DNA of 64,000 nucleotides from Limonium bicolor (GCA_023374045.1 CM041782.1:248215882-248279881); one strand, 5' to 3'. Shown: positions 35,164-48,758, numbered from the stretch's first letter. Translations and numbers: made by a program. The notes: generated by a model not told the origin, from the sequence alone.

Positions 35164-36789
35164 CATTAACATAGATGTGGGAAATAAGATTCCTTGTGAT
35201 AGTTATAATAAGTACAATATATATATATATATATATATGATAACCTTAAGTTTTAATTGGTGTGTAATTAAATAGTCACTATTAACTTAAGGGTTTTATT
35301 ACACAACATAAACTTAACACGGTCTTGGGCTAACCTATTAAGCCCAAGTCTATGAACTCCAAAAGCCCACTTAAACAACTCAGAGAGAGTTTGGGCCACT
35401 CTCAGGAGTAAATTCTAAATCGATCTAAACTAAACAAAATGGGCCTAGTAAAGGATTTAGTTGACAAGTCAAGCCCGAATCTTTGTGAGGGAACAATGGT
35501 AAACCTGGAACAGTTAATCAGTAAGAAAAGAAGGTTGTTTAGTTTATAAGTCCCTTAATTAATCAACACTTGGAATGCCTTAATTATAGGTTACTATTGG
35601 GGACTCACTTATTCGAGTTATTTACTATTCTGCACATACCAGGTACGATTTCTCGTACTCCAATATTTTTGTTGTTTGACTTGTGGAATGTTTTGGAAAA
35701 CGCTAACTGACTTTAAGAGGAATTTCTAAAAGGGAATGGTTGTATGACTAACTCAGCTTGTGTGACTAACTGAGCCTTGAATGTGAAACTCACTTGGGTA
35801 TTGGTTCCTTCTTTTTGGTTGTTCCATTAGACATTGACTGCTTAGGGTTTACGCTTCTGCACTCTGTAGGACTGAGTGTTTTGGTATTGCTCTAGGTAGT
35901 TAGTGATCTGGTGGGAATTTGGAAAAGGTCAATTTTGGTAAATTCTTCTTTTGACTCTGGATATCGTTTCATCCATGAGCTGGTTCTTGAGGTTTCGACG
36001 TACACGCGTCTTTAATGGTAACAGCAGGGGGTTATATCCCTCTCCCATAGGGGCATTTATATTTGACAGCAGGGGGCTGTATATCCCTCGTCCACCAGGA
36101 CATTTTTAATATGACAGCAGGGGGCTGTATATCCCTCGTCCATACGGACATTTATATTTGGCGGTGGGGGCCATCTCTCCCAGTTGAATTATTCCATTCT
36201 TGAGTTATTGGTTCTTGGATCTATTTTATCATTCCTAGTCCTTTGTGACTATCTGAGTCTTTCTACTACTAACGGGATTTGGGTTTAACTAAGGAAATGG
36301 ACGTTCACTAACACATGATGTGATTTCGTTTCACTAACTTTATCTTTCTATTATTAACCTTTATTCTTATCTTGATTTGGTGATTCGTGAAATGCTTTGT
36401 TCCTCTGAGTGTTTTAAGTGTCTGTTTTCAAGCTATTATTTATTTAAGAGTTGTATTATAAGTTTGTTTTTGGAGGATCGTACCAGTTCCATTCCAGGGA
36501 ACTGACCCACCCCACTCGGGGTGGGCTGCTTGGTTTTATCTTGCAGGTACGAGTTATTTTACAGGTGACCACGAAGAGAACGAGTGACTGGGATGGGATT
36601 AGGTTTTGAGAGTTTATATGTTTTATTATTGTTTTACTTTCGTTAAGTTTTCTCGAGGTTCAGGCCGTGACAGTTGTAATCATTAAGTTGTATTTTGGTG
36701 TGGTTTGGTACCGAGTGTTTGGAACCCGATGATCTGTACGCCTTTAGTATTTTATTTCCGCTATAAATATGTTAAATAGGGGCGTTACA
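32540..36789 (+). mobile_element. Element F 3' LTR
   Basis: 4250 bp, TGAAATACCCC to GGGGCGTTACA, near-identical to the 5' LTR. TA runs lie at 35115-35162 and 35217-35238, with different lengths from the 5' copy. The double hairpin is at 36484-36525 and the terminal palindrome at 32547-32576. Confidence 0.95.
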
Positions 36790-36794
36790 TTTTC

Positions 36795-37208
36795 AAGCTT
36801 GGTTTTCTTTAGTAATTCTTTTAAAATGTTCATTAGCATGTTAATAAGGTCTAGGAATGACCTTTAGGTCTTATGCAAGGTTACACCAAGTCTAGAGCAA
36901 GTATTTGCTTATAGTGACTTTAAGGTGTTTTCTTATGTTTTGTTTGGTTTAATTGTCTAACGAAGTTTCCCAAGGACTTAATTAGCCTTATCAAATCATA
37001 ATTGAATATTATTAAGTCTTGTTAGGCTCTTTGGGTCCTAACCAAGTCCACTCCAAGCTTAGAGCATGTTTTTGCTCAAACTGTGTTTATGGTATTTTAT
37101 TGTTTCTACTATGGTTTAAATTGTTCACTAATATTTCTAAGGCCCTTTTTAGCCTTAATATACCATATTTTAATGTTTAAACAACATATCAAAGTTTGCG
37201 GTATTTCA
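36795..37208 (-). mobile_element. Element B 5' LTR, part 2 (outer terminus)
   Basis: Resumes exactly after F's TTTTC duplication (AAGCTTGG...) and ends GCGGTATTTCA at 37208, the outer end of B. The matching left-hand flank is lost, so B's own target duplication (would be CAAAC) cannot be checked. Confidence 0.9.
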
Positions 37209-38146
37209 CAAACAGAAACGAAGAAAAACGCTAATTTTGGAGCAGAAAAAAGTTCGGTTCGACGCCAAATTTTAACACACAATAATTAAAGTTGAATAGA
37301 GTCTGGAAAATATGATTTCAACCTGTTTTTCCTTCGAAATTGACAAAGTTCTTCACTTTGGGAATCTTTTGGTGCTTCGTCGGGACTGGTTTTGGTTTGG
37401 GTTTGAGAACAGCTTTTGACTATTGATTGTTGATGGTGTTTTTCACATTTTGGTGGTGGGTTGACGTTGATTTGATGGTTGTTGTGGTTGGAGAAGTTGA
37501 AAGGTGTGTTTCGGTGTTGATTTTGGTGAGATTTTGGTATTTGATTGAGGGTCAGGTGTTCAAAACGTGAGGAGAGAGTGATAGCTGAGTGCTCTGGTCA
37601 TTTAGGGTTCTTGATGTTCTGATTTGGTGAAGGGATAAGGCTCCTTAAATAGACATCACTAAAGATAGAAAGATCCAGTAAAAACCAAGATTTTACTGAA
37701 GTCTTAGCCAAGTGACCTTCCGAAGAGAATCTGACTATGAAATTTTAACCACATGTAAAGGAAGATTTTTTTGAAAAGAAATTAGAATTTTTAAAAATTT
37801 AAATTCATTTTCTCATCAAATTCAATCAAAAATTGCTTGAAACTTAACGGAAATTGTTATAATCAAAATTCCAAAGCCATTATGCTCAAAATGTCATCCT
37901 TTATCATGCATTAAAATTTCAAAGCATTACGGATTGATTTGAGTTGTTTTCATAGGAGAGAGAAAGCTTACAGGAGGTCCTAAGAGCCTCAAAATTATGA
38001 AAATACCCCCGAGGGTGAATAAGTTATCACTAGCACTCCAGGACACGCCGATCAAACCGGGATTCCTTATTGACTAACCAAGGTGCCTTCCTCAACACTT
38101 AAGACTGAGGAATTCTACCACGGGGGTCAAAATTTTGGGTATAACA
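37209..38146 (-). mobile_element. Element K: Tat/Ogre-like LTR fragment
   Basis: Similar along its length to 54480-55446 (LTR J) and ends in the same GGGTATAACA (minus-strand start TGTTATACCC). It is cut at the left by B. No PPT-like tract follows at 38147, so this is a 5' or solo LTR. No coding content. Confidence 0.7.
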
Positions 38147-38419
38147 GTGAGCAACACTTAGGTGAGCTTACCTCCAACTTATACTTCCAAGGTTGGACCC
38201 AACTTTTTTACTCAAACTCATGAAAGGTATCCCATAGAAACTATCCATTTTTATTATGAGTTGTTTATTCAAAAAAGGTCGAGTTTACTCCATTGTTAAT
38301 TCTACTTTCATCTTGTTTAACTTTAATTCTCTGTGCTCCATCCTAAAAGTTCCTAATGAGGGTCTAGCTTTCTATGACAAGAGAGTCACTCCCGTGTTAA
38401 AGGGAGTTGATTCTAAAAC
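38147..38419 (+). pseudogene. Small relic, possibly a plant retroelement/transposon-associated ORF
   Basis: One frame (about 38192-38419) gives KVPNEGLAFYDKR preceded by a hydrophobic stretch, with a stop near 38237. This resembles by eye the 'putative plant transposon protein' region found beside Tat/Ogre elements, where a block like IxxILxIPxEGxxxY occurs. It is too short for a firm call and is cut off by LTR I at 38420. Confidence 0.3.
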
Positions 38420-38950
38420 TGAAATACCCCTAACTAACTAAACCTTGATTAAACACTTAAGCACATAAATCATGTCCTAAAAATGCCTTAACAATAAATT
38501 TAAAACAAGAATTACACCATTTGACCATTTAGGGCAAATATATGCCCAAATGAACTATATTTGATTCCTAAGTATTATAAATCATGAATGAACATAATAA
38601 AACCATTATCAAATAAAACCAAGCTCAAAAACACTTTAGAACACAAAATGTGCTTTAAAACTCCTTAAAGCACATTTTTTAGAAATTGTCTTTCAAATTG
38701 ATTTTCGATTGACTTTAGGGCCTTGATTACCCTTAGATATACTAATGTGACATAATGTACCACATTAGAATATATAATTCAAAGTTTTTCAAAAAAATCA
38801 TAAATATGTGTAATTAAATCTGAATAGTACCCAAATAGTGCTAAAATAAGCCTTAATTGACTAACTTGGTCAATGGTTAACATATCACCCTAAAATTTTT
38901 AATACCAGACGGCAATATAAGGAGGTTTTCTCCTGGTTATGTAAACTAGA
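38420..38950 (+). mobile_element. Element I: + strand LTR fragment, part 1
   Basis: Starts TGAAATACCCC and has a U3 palindrome-like pair GTGCTTTAA...TTAAAGCAC near 38650. It is interrupted by G at 38951, resumes at 44295-44412, and is then cut by element D. Confidence 0.7.
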
Positions 38951-41900
38951 TGAAATACCCCAAACTAATAAAACATGGATTAAACATTTAATCAAATTAA
39001 TTAAGGCCTAAACATGCCTTAAAAGTTAATTGAGAACAACAATGGTCAACACAAAGCAAATATTGCACCCTTTGACCGTTTAGGATAAATACATACCCAA
39101 ACGAACTTCTTAGGACCTAAAATTTTGTCCTAAGCACATTAACATAAAGGAACATACTACAATTATTGGACAACACTCCAACACAAAGAACAAGCATTTA
39201 CATGCTTCAAGGTCAAGTAGGGCAAAAATGTGCTCTAAGAAACCTTAAAGGTCTTATGACCTCTATTTGATATAAAATTGGATTCCTAAGATCAATTATC
39301 ATCTAAGGAACACAATGAAACTGTTCGCAAAGAAAACAAAGCTCAGAAACACCTTGTGACACAAAATGTGCACTAAAACAACTTAAAGCACGTTTTTGTA
39401 TATGAGCTCTAAGATAATGACTTTTTGTCACTTTAAAGACTAAATCACATTCTTTATATCATTAATTTGACATGATAGACTATATTATAAAGTCTAAATC
39501 AAAGTTTAAAAATAAAATCAAAATGGGTGATTTTGGGTGAATAGTACCCAAAAATAACATTTAATTACTTAACTTAACCATGGTCAAATGTCATCCATTG
39601 ACCAAACCAACCATTGCCACCCACTTTAGCTGTGATACCAATCCATTAAGCAACAACTAATATCTCCTAATGAGTCATCTATTACTATGCACTAAAGTAA
39701 CATTAAATGACATAAAATGCAAAAAACTAGCTTTCTTACCTCATTACCTTCCTTCCCAGCTGACTCCAAGCAGCTCCACTCTCTCTTTTGCTTCTCCAAA
39801 ACTGTAAGAACATACCAAGTTCAGAGGAGAACACCAATTGATCTAGGTAAGCTTATTAAGCCATTTTATGTTCATTCTCTTCACTTTTCTTTCCTCTTTC
39901 CATGGAGCTAAGCATCAACCATTTCCATCCATGGTTCTAGGTTGTTTTGAAGGTTAAAAGGAGTGTGTTTCTCGGCTGTAACAAGGGAAGAAGGAGGAGA
40001 GTTCTAATCTTGGTCTTTTAAGGTAAAAATGTGCCTTAAGCACTTATCTCTTCATTCTCTTCAATTCCGGTTGGAAAACATGATTTCTTAGGCTTATAAT
40101 CTTCTTCTTAACATGCTTATTCATTTGGTATATCAAGAGCTTCAAGGAATAGCCAAATCCATGCCAAAACACCATTTTTGGCATCTTAATCAAGGTGAAA
40201 ATTAGCCATCTTCTAATCTGAGTTATACCGGTTATAAACTTGGTTTTAGTAGCTCTTTTGATTATCTTATTCTTCTATAAAAACAGGCTGAAGAACATCT
40301 TGTTTGCCTTGGTATTCTAAGGTAAATTTAACCTTGAAATAATACCTTAAGACACTTCTTATGGTTAGCTCTTGCTTGGAGACTAATCATGCCTTAATTG
40401 CTGTTTGAAAGCATGTAAATAAAGTTGTGGAAAATTTATCCCTAAGCAGCCGTGGCCAAACAAGGCCTAATCTTGGCAAAAATAAGGTATAAATCACTTA
40501 AACCTTCACTTGGTATATTAATATGCGTTTTACATATATATATGATTGCCGTGTGAACAAGGTATAAAAGGTCTTATTTTGACCTTAGGTGACTAAGGAA
40601 TGGTTTAGTAAATTTATATAAGTAATTAATTAACATGATTGTCAAATTTAAGACATTATGTGGAAAATTGGTAAATATGGAAAACTATATGGTAAGGTCG
40701 AGAGTTTAATGCATTTTGGGCATTTATGTGTAATTTATTTTATAAGCTAATGTTTGTAATAAGGCCATGTACTTTAGGCCATTTTATTTATGTATTTATA
40801 ACGTTTTAATTAAGTTTAGGTAACATATATATTACCGCAAGGAATTGTGGTATAAACCATAATTAAATTAAAATTGGGGGCTATATAATAATAAAGCCGA
40901 AAGTTTGAGGTTAAAAGGATTTAAAATAAAATTATAAGGTTTTTATAAAGTTTTGGGGTTAAATGGTAATTTCTAGAAAATTATGGGTATAAACCATATA
41001 TAAGGGAATGTAATGGTCAAGGCAATATTAAGGAGGTCAACCTTGACAATATGGTAGGTTTTGACCAAATTAGATAAGTTAAATAATTTATTTATGGTTA
41101 TATAAGTTAAGTATTTAATTGTAACATTTTTTATAACATATGGGGTCTGTATAGTGATTACCAAAAGTTAAGGGTGTAAAATGGTATTTTAAACACCCAT
41201 GGGCTATTTGAAATTTATTTGGTTGATCTTGGAATTAAAATACATTATAGTTATTATGTCATTGTTACCTTTGGATAAGTAAATGGGGTTACATGTAAAT
41301 ACCCAGAGTATATGGGTTAGTAATGGTAATTATAACCCTTGGGTGGAATTTGGTGATTTTTGGAATAATATAAGAGTATTTAATAAGATTGTGTATAATA
41401 TATAGCTTTAATGATATTATAAAACTATATGTTATAAATTGGGTCAAAGTGTAATTATAGAAAGTTGGTGGGTTGAAAAATAATTTAGAACAGATTTGGG
41501 TCTGTTCGGAAATTTAAAATATATATAACCATAGGTTATATTTATATTAAGGTTTAAAATGTTATAATATATGATGTATGTAACATAACATTATATATGT
41601 GGTCAAATTGTAAATTTGGAAAGTTAAAGGGGTTGGAAATCAATTTAAAACAGACAAGCGTCTGTTCGGTTATTTTAATAAAATAACTATAGGTTATACT
41701 TTTTTATAAAGTTAAAAATGTTATATTATATGGTATATATAACATGGTATAAATTATGGGGTGATTTTGTAAATAAATAAAACTATGGGTTATGGAAAGA
41801 ATAAGGTTTAATATGGATGCCTATGCGGCATTAAAAATAGTTTTGTATAAAAACTATAGGTTATAAGTTAAAAGAAATTAAAATATCATATTATATGATA

Positions 41901-44294
41901 TTAGCATATGGTATAACATTACATAATGTTATGTGGTCAAGATGAAATTTAAATAAAGTATAGTGCTGTACCGAAAGTAATAAGGTTGGAAAATAAATTT
42001 TAGACTATGGTCTACAATGTTATAAATGTTATAACAACTATATGTTATTAATGGGATTTAGACGGAATTTATATAAGTAAGGATATTCACATTAAATAAT
42101 GTGACAAACTATAAATAAATAAGATTTATAAACTAAGGTATATATTGAACAAACCTTAGAGGTTGTATATATACAACAACAAAAAAATGTTACATAATAT
42201 TAGGATAAGGATCTTAATATAAGTTGTATAATATAATACAATTAATGGAATTATCATCTCATATAAGATGATAAAAATGTAACATATATATAAGGGTTTT
42301 ACAACTCATGAAACTTACCTATATTGGTAAATATATACATATGCGAGAATAATGTATATAAGGATGGATATATTATGGTTGGAAACCATATAATATAATG
42401 GTGGAGGTTATTACATGAATATAGTTTACAACTATAAGTTACAAGTTTTTGAATTCAAATGTAGTTTATTAAAGGATTAATAGGTTATATAATACAATGT
42501 ATTATAATGAATGGTGGAAAAATAATAGTATATAATGAATAATGCATGCATACATGCAACTATAGGTTATATACCTAAGTTAAATAATGGACAAGATTAG
42601 AGAAATAAAATGAATTAAACTCAACAGTCGAAATATCACGACCTACGAGTTTTAGTAACAAAGCCGACTAGTTTAGAGAAACCCGTAACAATTAGCTGTA
42701 GTAATCCGGGGATGAACTGTCGGGGTTACTTGTTATTCGGAAAAACCGGATTTAGTTAGTCATGGAGACTGACTTATAGTTTTGTTACAGTTTAGATAGT
42801 ACTTCAGACAAAGGCGTCTGACGAGCTAGTGGTCTACACTGCGCATCCTTGGTCTAAGGTGCACGGTATGTAAAGGGTTTGATCCGGGTTGTCCTGAGGA
42901 ATTCCTTGGGCTCGGATTTGGTTGATGTAACTTGTGTGTTATGTGTGTGGATACGTGTATGTGATTATGTGTGTTACTGCATTAATTATTTATGCACGAG
43001 CGTCCTACGGGAGTAACACTACGCCGACTATAGATCGACTTATATAAACATACATATGCGTTTAATGTGATGACATTACGGTTATTTAATATAATACCCT
43101 CAGTATTAATATTAAGTATATGGTACCCTAAGTAAAACACTTAGGTACGAGTCACGACATTGTCGGTCTCTAGAGCATGGATCTCGAACATGAATATAAC
43201 CTAGATTACTTCTAGGTATGCGTGAGACCCATTGGGCAGCTAATTAATAAATTGCATTCTTCATAAAACTAAGAGTTTATCTTAAACATTATGAGAGAGT
43301 TGGTATGAGTTGAGGGGAGAAATCCCGGTAGTTTACGAATTGCTTGGTTGCGCATTTGTGATCACTGAGGGGTACCCGATCGGGTTCCGCTCTAGGTATT
43401 TACCCAACGAGCCCTATTTGGATCGTGGGTCAGGTGGCTACGACCTTTATATGGACGCCTCACGAGGCAAAGTGAATAGTCAGGGGCCTCCGGACCTCTG
43501 GTGAAATGAGCACCTTTGTGTGTACGGGAGGACTACTGTCCATTGGTGAGGTTATCGGGTTGTCCCAACATGACGCCCAACTGGTAATTAATTAAACATG
43601 GTTTGGATGGATGGGGCCTTGAAGGCCAAATTAAATTAATTAAGAAAGACGTTCGCTATGGCGTTTATACAGTACTAATACGATACACTCGTTTATACAA
43701 CTGTTGTTCGTGATATTTAATGATGGTTTGGATTGGATGGATGGTTTGTATTTATGCATGCTTATTACAGTATTGATTATATCTGTAAAATGGTAAAGCA
43801 TGAAACCAATCTAATAATAAGATGGTTAAAATGACTAAGTGACGAATAGGGTCCAGGCCCGGCATACTCAGCGTTTATCGCTGAGACTACACTCATTGTG
43901 TAGGTTGTTGATCATTGTCGAAGCCGAAGTGCGGGAACAGGGTAGTTAGAGTTTACTTTAATTACCGCACATGGAGTTTATTTGTATAACAATGTTAGAC
44001 TATGGATTGTATTATGGTACGGTTATGTATATTCGGGATTGGGTAGACGCTCACTTGTCGACGTTTATGGTTTATGGACTTAGTATGATGTATAGGAGTT
44101 ATCTCGTTATCACAGCGGTTAGCAGTTTGTTTATTTTGGTTGTTGGATATAGTTATGCTTCGTTTTTCGCATGGGTGAGTAATGGTAGGTGACACCCGAG
44201 TGAGTATTAATGTTGTTATTTATCTTCCGCTGTAAGACGTTTTATTTATTGCCACGTGAGAGATTATTACGTATTTATGGAGAGGGGTGTTACA
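38951..44294 (+). mobile_element. Element G: solo LTR, 5.3 kb
   Basis: TGAAATACCCC to GGGGTGTTACA, 5344 bp, flanked by CTAGA (38946-38950) and CTAAA (44295-44299), a one-mismatch duplication. No internal domain is present. 40500-42600 is very AT-rich. Donor-like TAG|GTAAGC lies near 39846. ORFs inside (e.g. 43310-43504) have no recognisable product. Confidence 0.8.
43867..43903 (+). promoter_or_regulatory. LTR double hairpin, element G
   Basis: CTCAGCG/CGCTGAG (43867-43873 with 43879-43885), one A, CTACAC/GTGTAG (43887-43892 with 43898-43903). Same layout and spacing as F with almost no shared bases in the stems. Confidence 0.75.
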
Positions 44295-44412
44295 CTAAAG
44301 GCTGGCAACAAGGATGACTCATTAGTTACTTTATTATATAATTACCTTTCTTACTTTAAAAGGCAAAATTGCTCTTCTCTTCTCATTACCTCCTCCCAGC
44401 CGAGACTACTAG
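44295..44412 (+). mobile_element. Element I LTR fragment, part 2
   Basis: Continuation of I after G, resembling G's own 39640-39770 stretch. It ends where D's 3' LTR begins. Confidence 0.55.
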
Positions 44413-44780
44413 TCTAACGCCCCAACTGCTAAACCTGAACCATCACAAACGAACCTGCAACAATATTACAACACAGCGGAAGAAAGTACTAAAAGTTGGT
44501 GTTACCGCCGTTAGTCACCCACGTGACTAACTAGGCCTATTCCAGTCTCAAGCTACGGTCGGATGGACCCGAGTGTACCGAACGCAAGTGCGTACAAGTC
44601 TTAAAACAAATACAATACCGAGTCTGAAGTATCTCTCCTATTATTACAACTTACTACCACAGTTTACAAAGCGAGTGTACAGGCACACTCGAAATGTAAA
44701 TTAATCCCATAGTGCTCTACCCACTCCTACTCTCAGGCTGGGTCCTTGTCTGGCACCTACTTGCAAAGATTAAATCACAG

Positions 44781-44806
44781 GCCCCAAGGGGCTCAGCATA
44801 TTGCTG
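44781..44806 (-). promoter_or_regulatory. LTR double hairpin, element D
   Basis: GCCCC/GGGGC (44781-44785 with 44788-44792) and CAGCA/TGCTG (44794-44798 with 44802-44806). Confidence 0.7.
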
Positions 44807-45734
44807 GTACAGAAAATGTGCAGCCCACAAGCTATCAAGGCTACACACGACTACTTGTCGTCTACATGCAGTTGATTATTCATACAACAATAATAAGAAG
44901 TACAATACAACAATACATTTATGTGAAACATTCACAGCTCAAATAAATCGAACGTCGTAATGGACGTCCATTAATGAGTAAGTTAGATTCCTAAATCCTG
45001 AGGCCTGAGAATTGTTTAGTTCTCGTGTTTGACCATTCCTTATAAGTGTCAACCATTCTCCTATTAGAATCGGTTGTTCTCTAACTGAAGTGTTTATTTT
45101 GTCGGGTCAAGTAACCCTAGCCAATGAGTTATTAGATCCATTGGTTTAATAAACAATAATTCTTAAGTTATGAGGGATGTAGGCTTGACCCTCCTGCGCC
45201 TCCTGAAGTTGCCTCCCATCTCGAACTGTTCACTCGAGATGGCCGGGTCAGTTTGTCGACCCTAGGCGGAAGACAGATCTGATGCAGATGCCGACCTCCT
45301 AAACCTGAACATGCATGACCGGAGTCAGTCCCGGATTCCTCTCCTCACAAGTTCCAATTAGCTGAAGTCTCTTTGACAATTGGTTAGTTAAACCTCTCTC
45401 GGTATTGACCAACTAACAATAGGGGTACTTATAACTTTATACAATTGTTCACTAAACAAAGTTATCAAACGAGCCCTGAATCAAGTAATGTTAGTGTACA
45501 ATAGGCAATAACAATACAGTAAATCGGTTTCATGCTTAATCTTATTTGGTCGTATCACAATGACACATAGCACACAAACCGAGGTAGACCTCGTTAGCAA
45601 ACAAGCTACAAGAATCCCATACCTTAGCCTATCGACGTTTGTCCACTCCTGGATGACGTCCGACTATTCTGGTCTCCTACTCCGCTCCTATAGTTCATTA
45701 GGACGGAGTGGTTAAATAACTTAATTTTCGTATT

Positions 45735-46010
45735 TTTACTATTCACCATGTTTTACTATTCACCATATTTTACTATTCATCATATTTTACTATTCACGTA
45801 TACGTACTTTACTATTCACGTATATGTACTTTACAATTCACGTATACGTCTCGTATTTGACTATTCATATATACACGGTTACTATTCATTTATACGTATA
45901 CACTATTCATGTATACGTATTTACTATTCATGTATACGTATTTACTATTCATTTATATGTATACTATTCACGTATACGAGTACTATTCATGTACGCTAAA
46001 ATTTTCGTAT
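45735..46010. repeat. TACTATTCACGTATACG tandem array in LTR D
   Basis: About a dozen diverging 17-24 bp units around ACTATTCA(C/T)GTATACGTA, many with the self-complementary core CGTATACG. The frames look like repetitive Tyr/Ile/His ORFs, which are artefacts of the array. Confidence 0.85.
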
Positions 46011-48430
46011 ACGCCCGTATGATACTCTGTATTATACGTATTTATTTCTTTTCCCATATAACTTGTATTTTCATTAAAAATACTTAAGTAATGATTTCTC
46101 TTATACTTATTAAATTACGGGTATACCCCTCGTATACCTTAACTTATATACGGGTCTCCTTTAACCCCGTTTTAGCTCTGTTTCTTTTACAACTTGTTTC
46201 TAAATTCATTATTTAATTTCCTTAATCTTCTAAACACATAAAAATTGTGTTATTTACATTACTTACCCATAGTTTCCTATTAATCTCTATTTTTCTTATA
46301 ATAAGTTCTAAACTTGTTACCTTTATTTCTAAATTCTTCCAAAGTCTTATTTAATTAATTCCTTTTATACTTTTGGTCAATTACCAAAATACACCCAAGT
46401 TTGACCAGCCTTTTATGCCCAACCCCTTAACTTTCCATTATTTACAATATTACCCCTAAAGTTAACTTAACTTTTTATTCCTTTATCCTTTTAATATCTA
46501 ATCTTTTGCTACAAATTTTATTATAGCTCCCCAAAATATTTTACAAACTGTCATTGACCAAGTTTGACCAGGGAAATTACCATTCTACCCTTGTGGTCTT
46601 TTCTTTTATCCTAACTCATTTATTAACCAAATTAACTCCAATTAATTTCTAATTTTCGTAACCAATTTTCCTAGATTTTTGAACACCAAAAATCATTTTA
46701 AACATCTCTAAATCACCAGATTTAATTACCTAATGTTGTAGTATATATATACTATCTTTTATTAACTTTAAATATACCAAAAACCTTATAAATTCTAGTA
46801 ATACTTATAAACTCTTTATAAATTGTAAACTTAATTCTACAATTATTTTCACATCTAAACTTCATAAATTTCATAATAATTCATATATGTTTTCGGCAAT
46901 TTTAATATGTGACCATAACTTCACAATTTACATATTACACTTAATTATACTAATTCCTTTAATTTAACTTAGTTATATAATTTTCCTAACTCAAATAAGC
47001 CTTCTTAATTTTCGGCCACCCTTAAATAATAGTATATGAACTTTTCTTATATATTATGATAGCTTATATTAAAGCTTATATGATAAGGATTATAAATCTA
47101 ATTTTAGATTTACAAAATATTAACATTTTAGGTGCTAAAAATTAAATCTAACACCTACTAAATTCGGTAATAATAAACAAGGTATATGATAGGTTAGATC
47201 ATATATAGATCAACATTTAGAACCATGAAATAGGTAGTTGTAGGATTTACCTTGTATATTAAACTTTTAGCATAATATATAAGCTTGAATTCCTTAGAAA
47301 TTTGGCCAGCAATTTGCTAAAGGAATTGTCCCCAAAATTACACAATAAGATGAAGAATAAGATGGGTTAGTATCCCATGCCAATCGGCTGTAACAAAAAC
47401 TAAAGAATAAGAAGTTTCCAAGAAGGCAATGTTTTACCTCGAGAATCAAAGGCACTTTTCAGTGGTTTTTCCTACGAATATTGGGGCTCATGAGCTATGG
47501 TTGTAAAACTCTTGAAGAGTGGATTCCAACGAGCTATCAAGCTTGTGATTTGGAGCTAGGACGAGAAAGTTATGATCTTACAAGGAAGGGTGTTCTTTAA
47601 GGTTCAAAATCGTGAAGTTTGGCTTTGTTTTGTGTTCTTCCTTCAAAGAGAGGATGATTTCCGAATTTTGATGCTCTCATTTGATAGGTAAGAGTCTGGT
47701 TAATCATTCACTAAGGGGACAAGGTAATTATGCAATGCAAGGAAGTCTTGATTAGGTGTAATAGTAAAGTTAAAACATTTTTTTCTTTGGTGAGTGCCCT
47801 TGCTGTCGGCAGCGACTCCCTCCATTTGATCTATTTTTTTTTGTTTTATCTTGTATTTATGTAACATTTAATGACTTAATTTCGTTCATTATGACATATA
47901 CCATGTTATAGGTATGTTACAAGGCCAAAAATGCCTTAAAACACATTTTATGTGCTTCCCGGTTCACATTGATTTTGCAATTTGTTTTGGCTAGTTTAAA
48001 TGTGTTCTTAGTACATTTACAACCTTTAGAAACTTTGTTCGTGAAATAGCATGTTGCTAATTCCAACTTAAACCAAGTCGTTTAGTGGTTTCTCCTTGAC
48101 TTTCGTCAGTTTAGTACCGGTTTTTGTGTGGACTTGTATACTTAATTTGTGTGTATACGCTATGGCTCCTATGACCATTTTATTGTTGTTACCTTACTTC
48201 TTAATGGTATTTAGGCTCATTAGCCTATTAATTCCATGTATAAATTCTTAAGGCACATTTCTCCTTAAAGCACATTTTGTGCTCTAAGGTGCGTTTTCGG
48301 TTTAAACGCTTAAGGTATGTTTTTGTGTACTTGTTGTTTAAACTCTTTTCTAATGTTTCTAAGGCATATTATAGCCTTAATATATTATAATTAGATAGTT
48401 CATCAATATACTAAGGTTTGGGGTATTTCA

Positions 48431-48466
48431 ATCTACCCCCTTAAAAGAACTTTGTCCCCAAAGTTC
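48431..48466 (-). promoter_or_regulatory. Element D PPT and adjacent hairpin
   Basis: Minus-strand TTTTAAGGGGGTAGAT next to the LTR. The hairpin is GAACTTTG (48447-48454), loop TCCC, CAAAGTTC (48459-48466), paired despite two base changes relative to B. Confidence 0.85.
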
Positions 48467-48758
48467 CTATGCATCTAATATCTCTTAGAACACAGAGGTA
48501 ACTTCACATACAAATCACATACATCAAACAACAGTATATAAGCTTTCTGACTCATAAGGTCTGCCACATTTATTAAGGTTCAGACTCGTAAGGTCTGTCA
48601 CAAAGTATTATACTTACTTAACACTGAGTAAGCAAATACTTAACACTGAGTAAGCAACAAACAACAATCAACACTATGTGATTGTTTGCTTACAACTTAA
48701 AAGCAAAGAGGCTCTACCCCCCTTAAAAGGGGTACGCCCCGTACCCTTAACAAGAAGA
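48467..48758 (-). other. Element D 3' untranslated region
   Basis: Non-coding. It contains a short repeat, AAATACTTAACACTGAGTAAG-like, twice near 48620-48660, and a TCAGACTCGTAAGGTCTG-like repeat near 48550-48600. Confidence 0.6.

Larger units (their letters stand above)
21852..36789 (+). mobile_element. Element F: complete Ty3/gypsy (Tekay-like) retrotransposon with AlkB domain
   Basis: Complete 14.9 kb element with LTRs of 4223 and 4250 bp, PBS, gag, AlkB, protease, RT, RNase H, integrase, chromodomain and PPT. The target-site duplication is TTTTC (21847-21851 and 36790-36794). The uninterrupted site is in B's left LTR near 8135-8155. The two LTRs differ by scattered substitutions, TA-run lengths and a roughly 60-bp gap in the 5' LTR near 22700 relative to about 33380, so insertion is fairly recent. 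The coding region nevertheless carries many stops and single-base indels. Confidence 0.97.
44413..48430 (-). mobile_element. Element D 3' LTR
   Basis: Outer end TCTAACGCCCC (a mutated TGTAAC) and inner end GGGGTATTTCA, about 4.0 kb, minus orientation. It carries the double hairpin at 44781-44806 and a tandem array at 45735-46010. Its PPT-side end resembles LTR B. Confidence 0.88.

Noticed and set aside
34990..35172. Tyr/Ile repeat ORF
   Set aside because: Translation of a TA dinucleotide run in LTR F.
45748..46087. Tyr/Ile/His-rich ORFs
   Set aside because: Translation of the ATTCACGTATACG tandem array.
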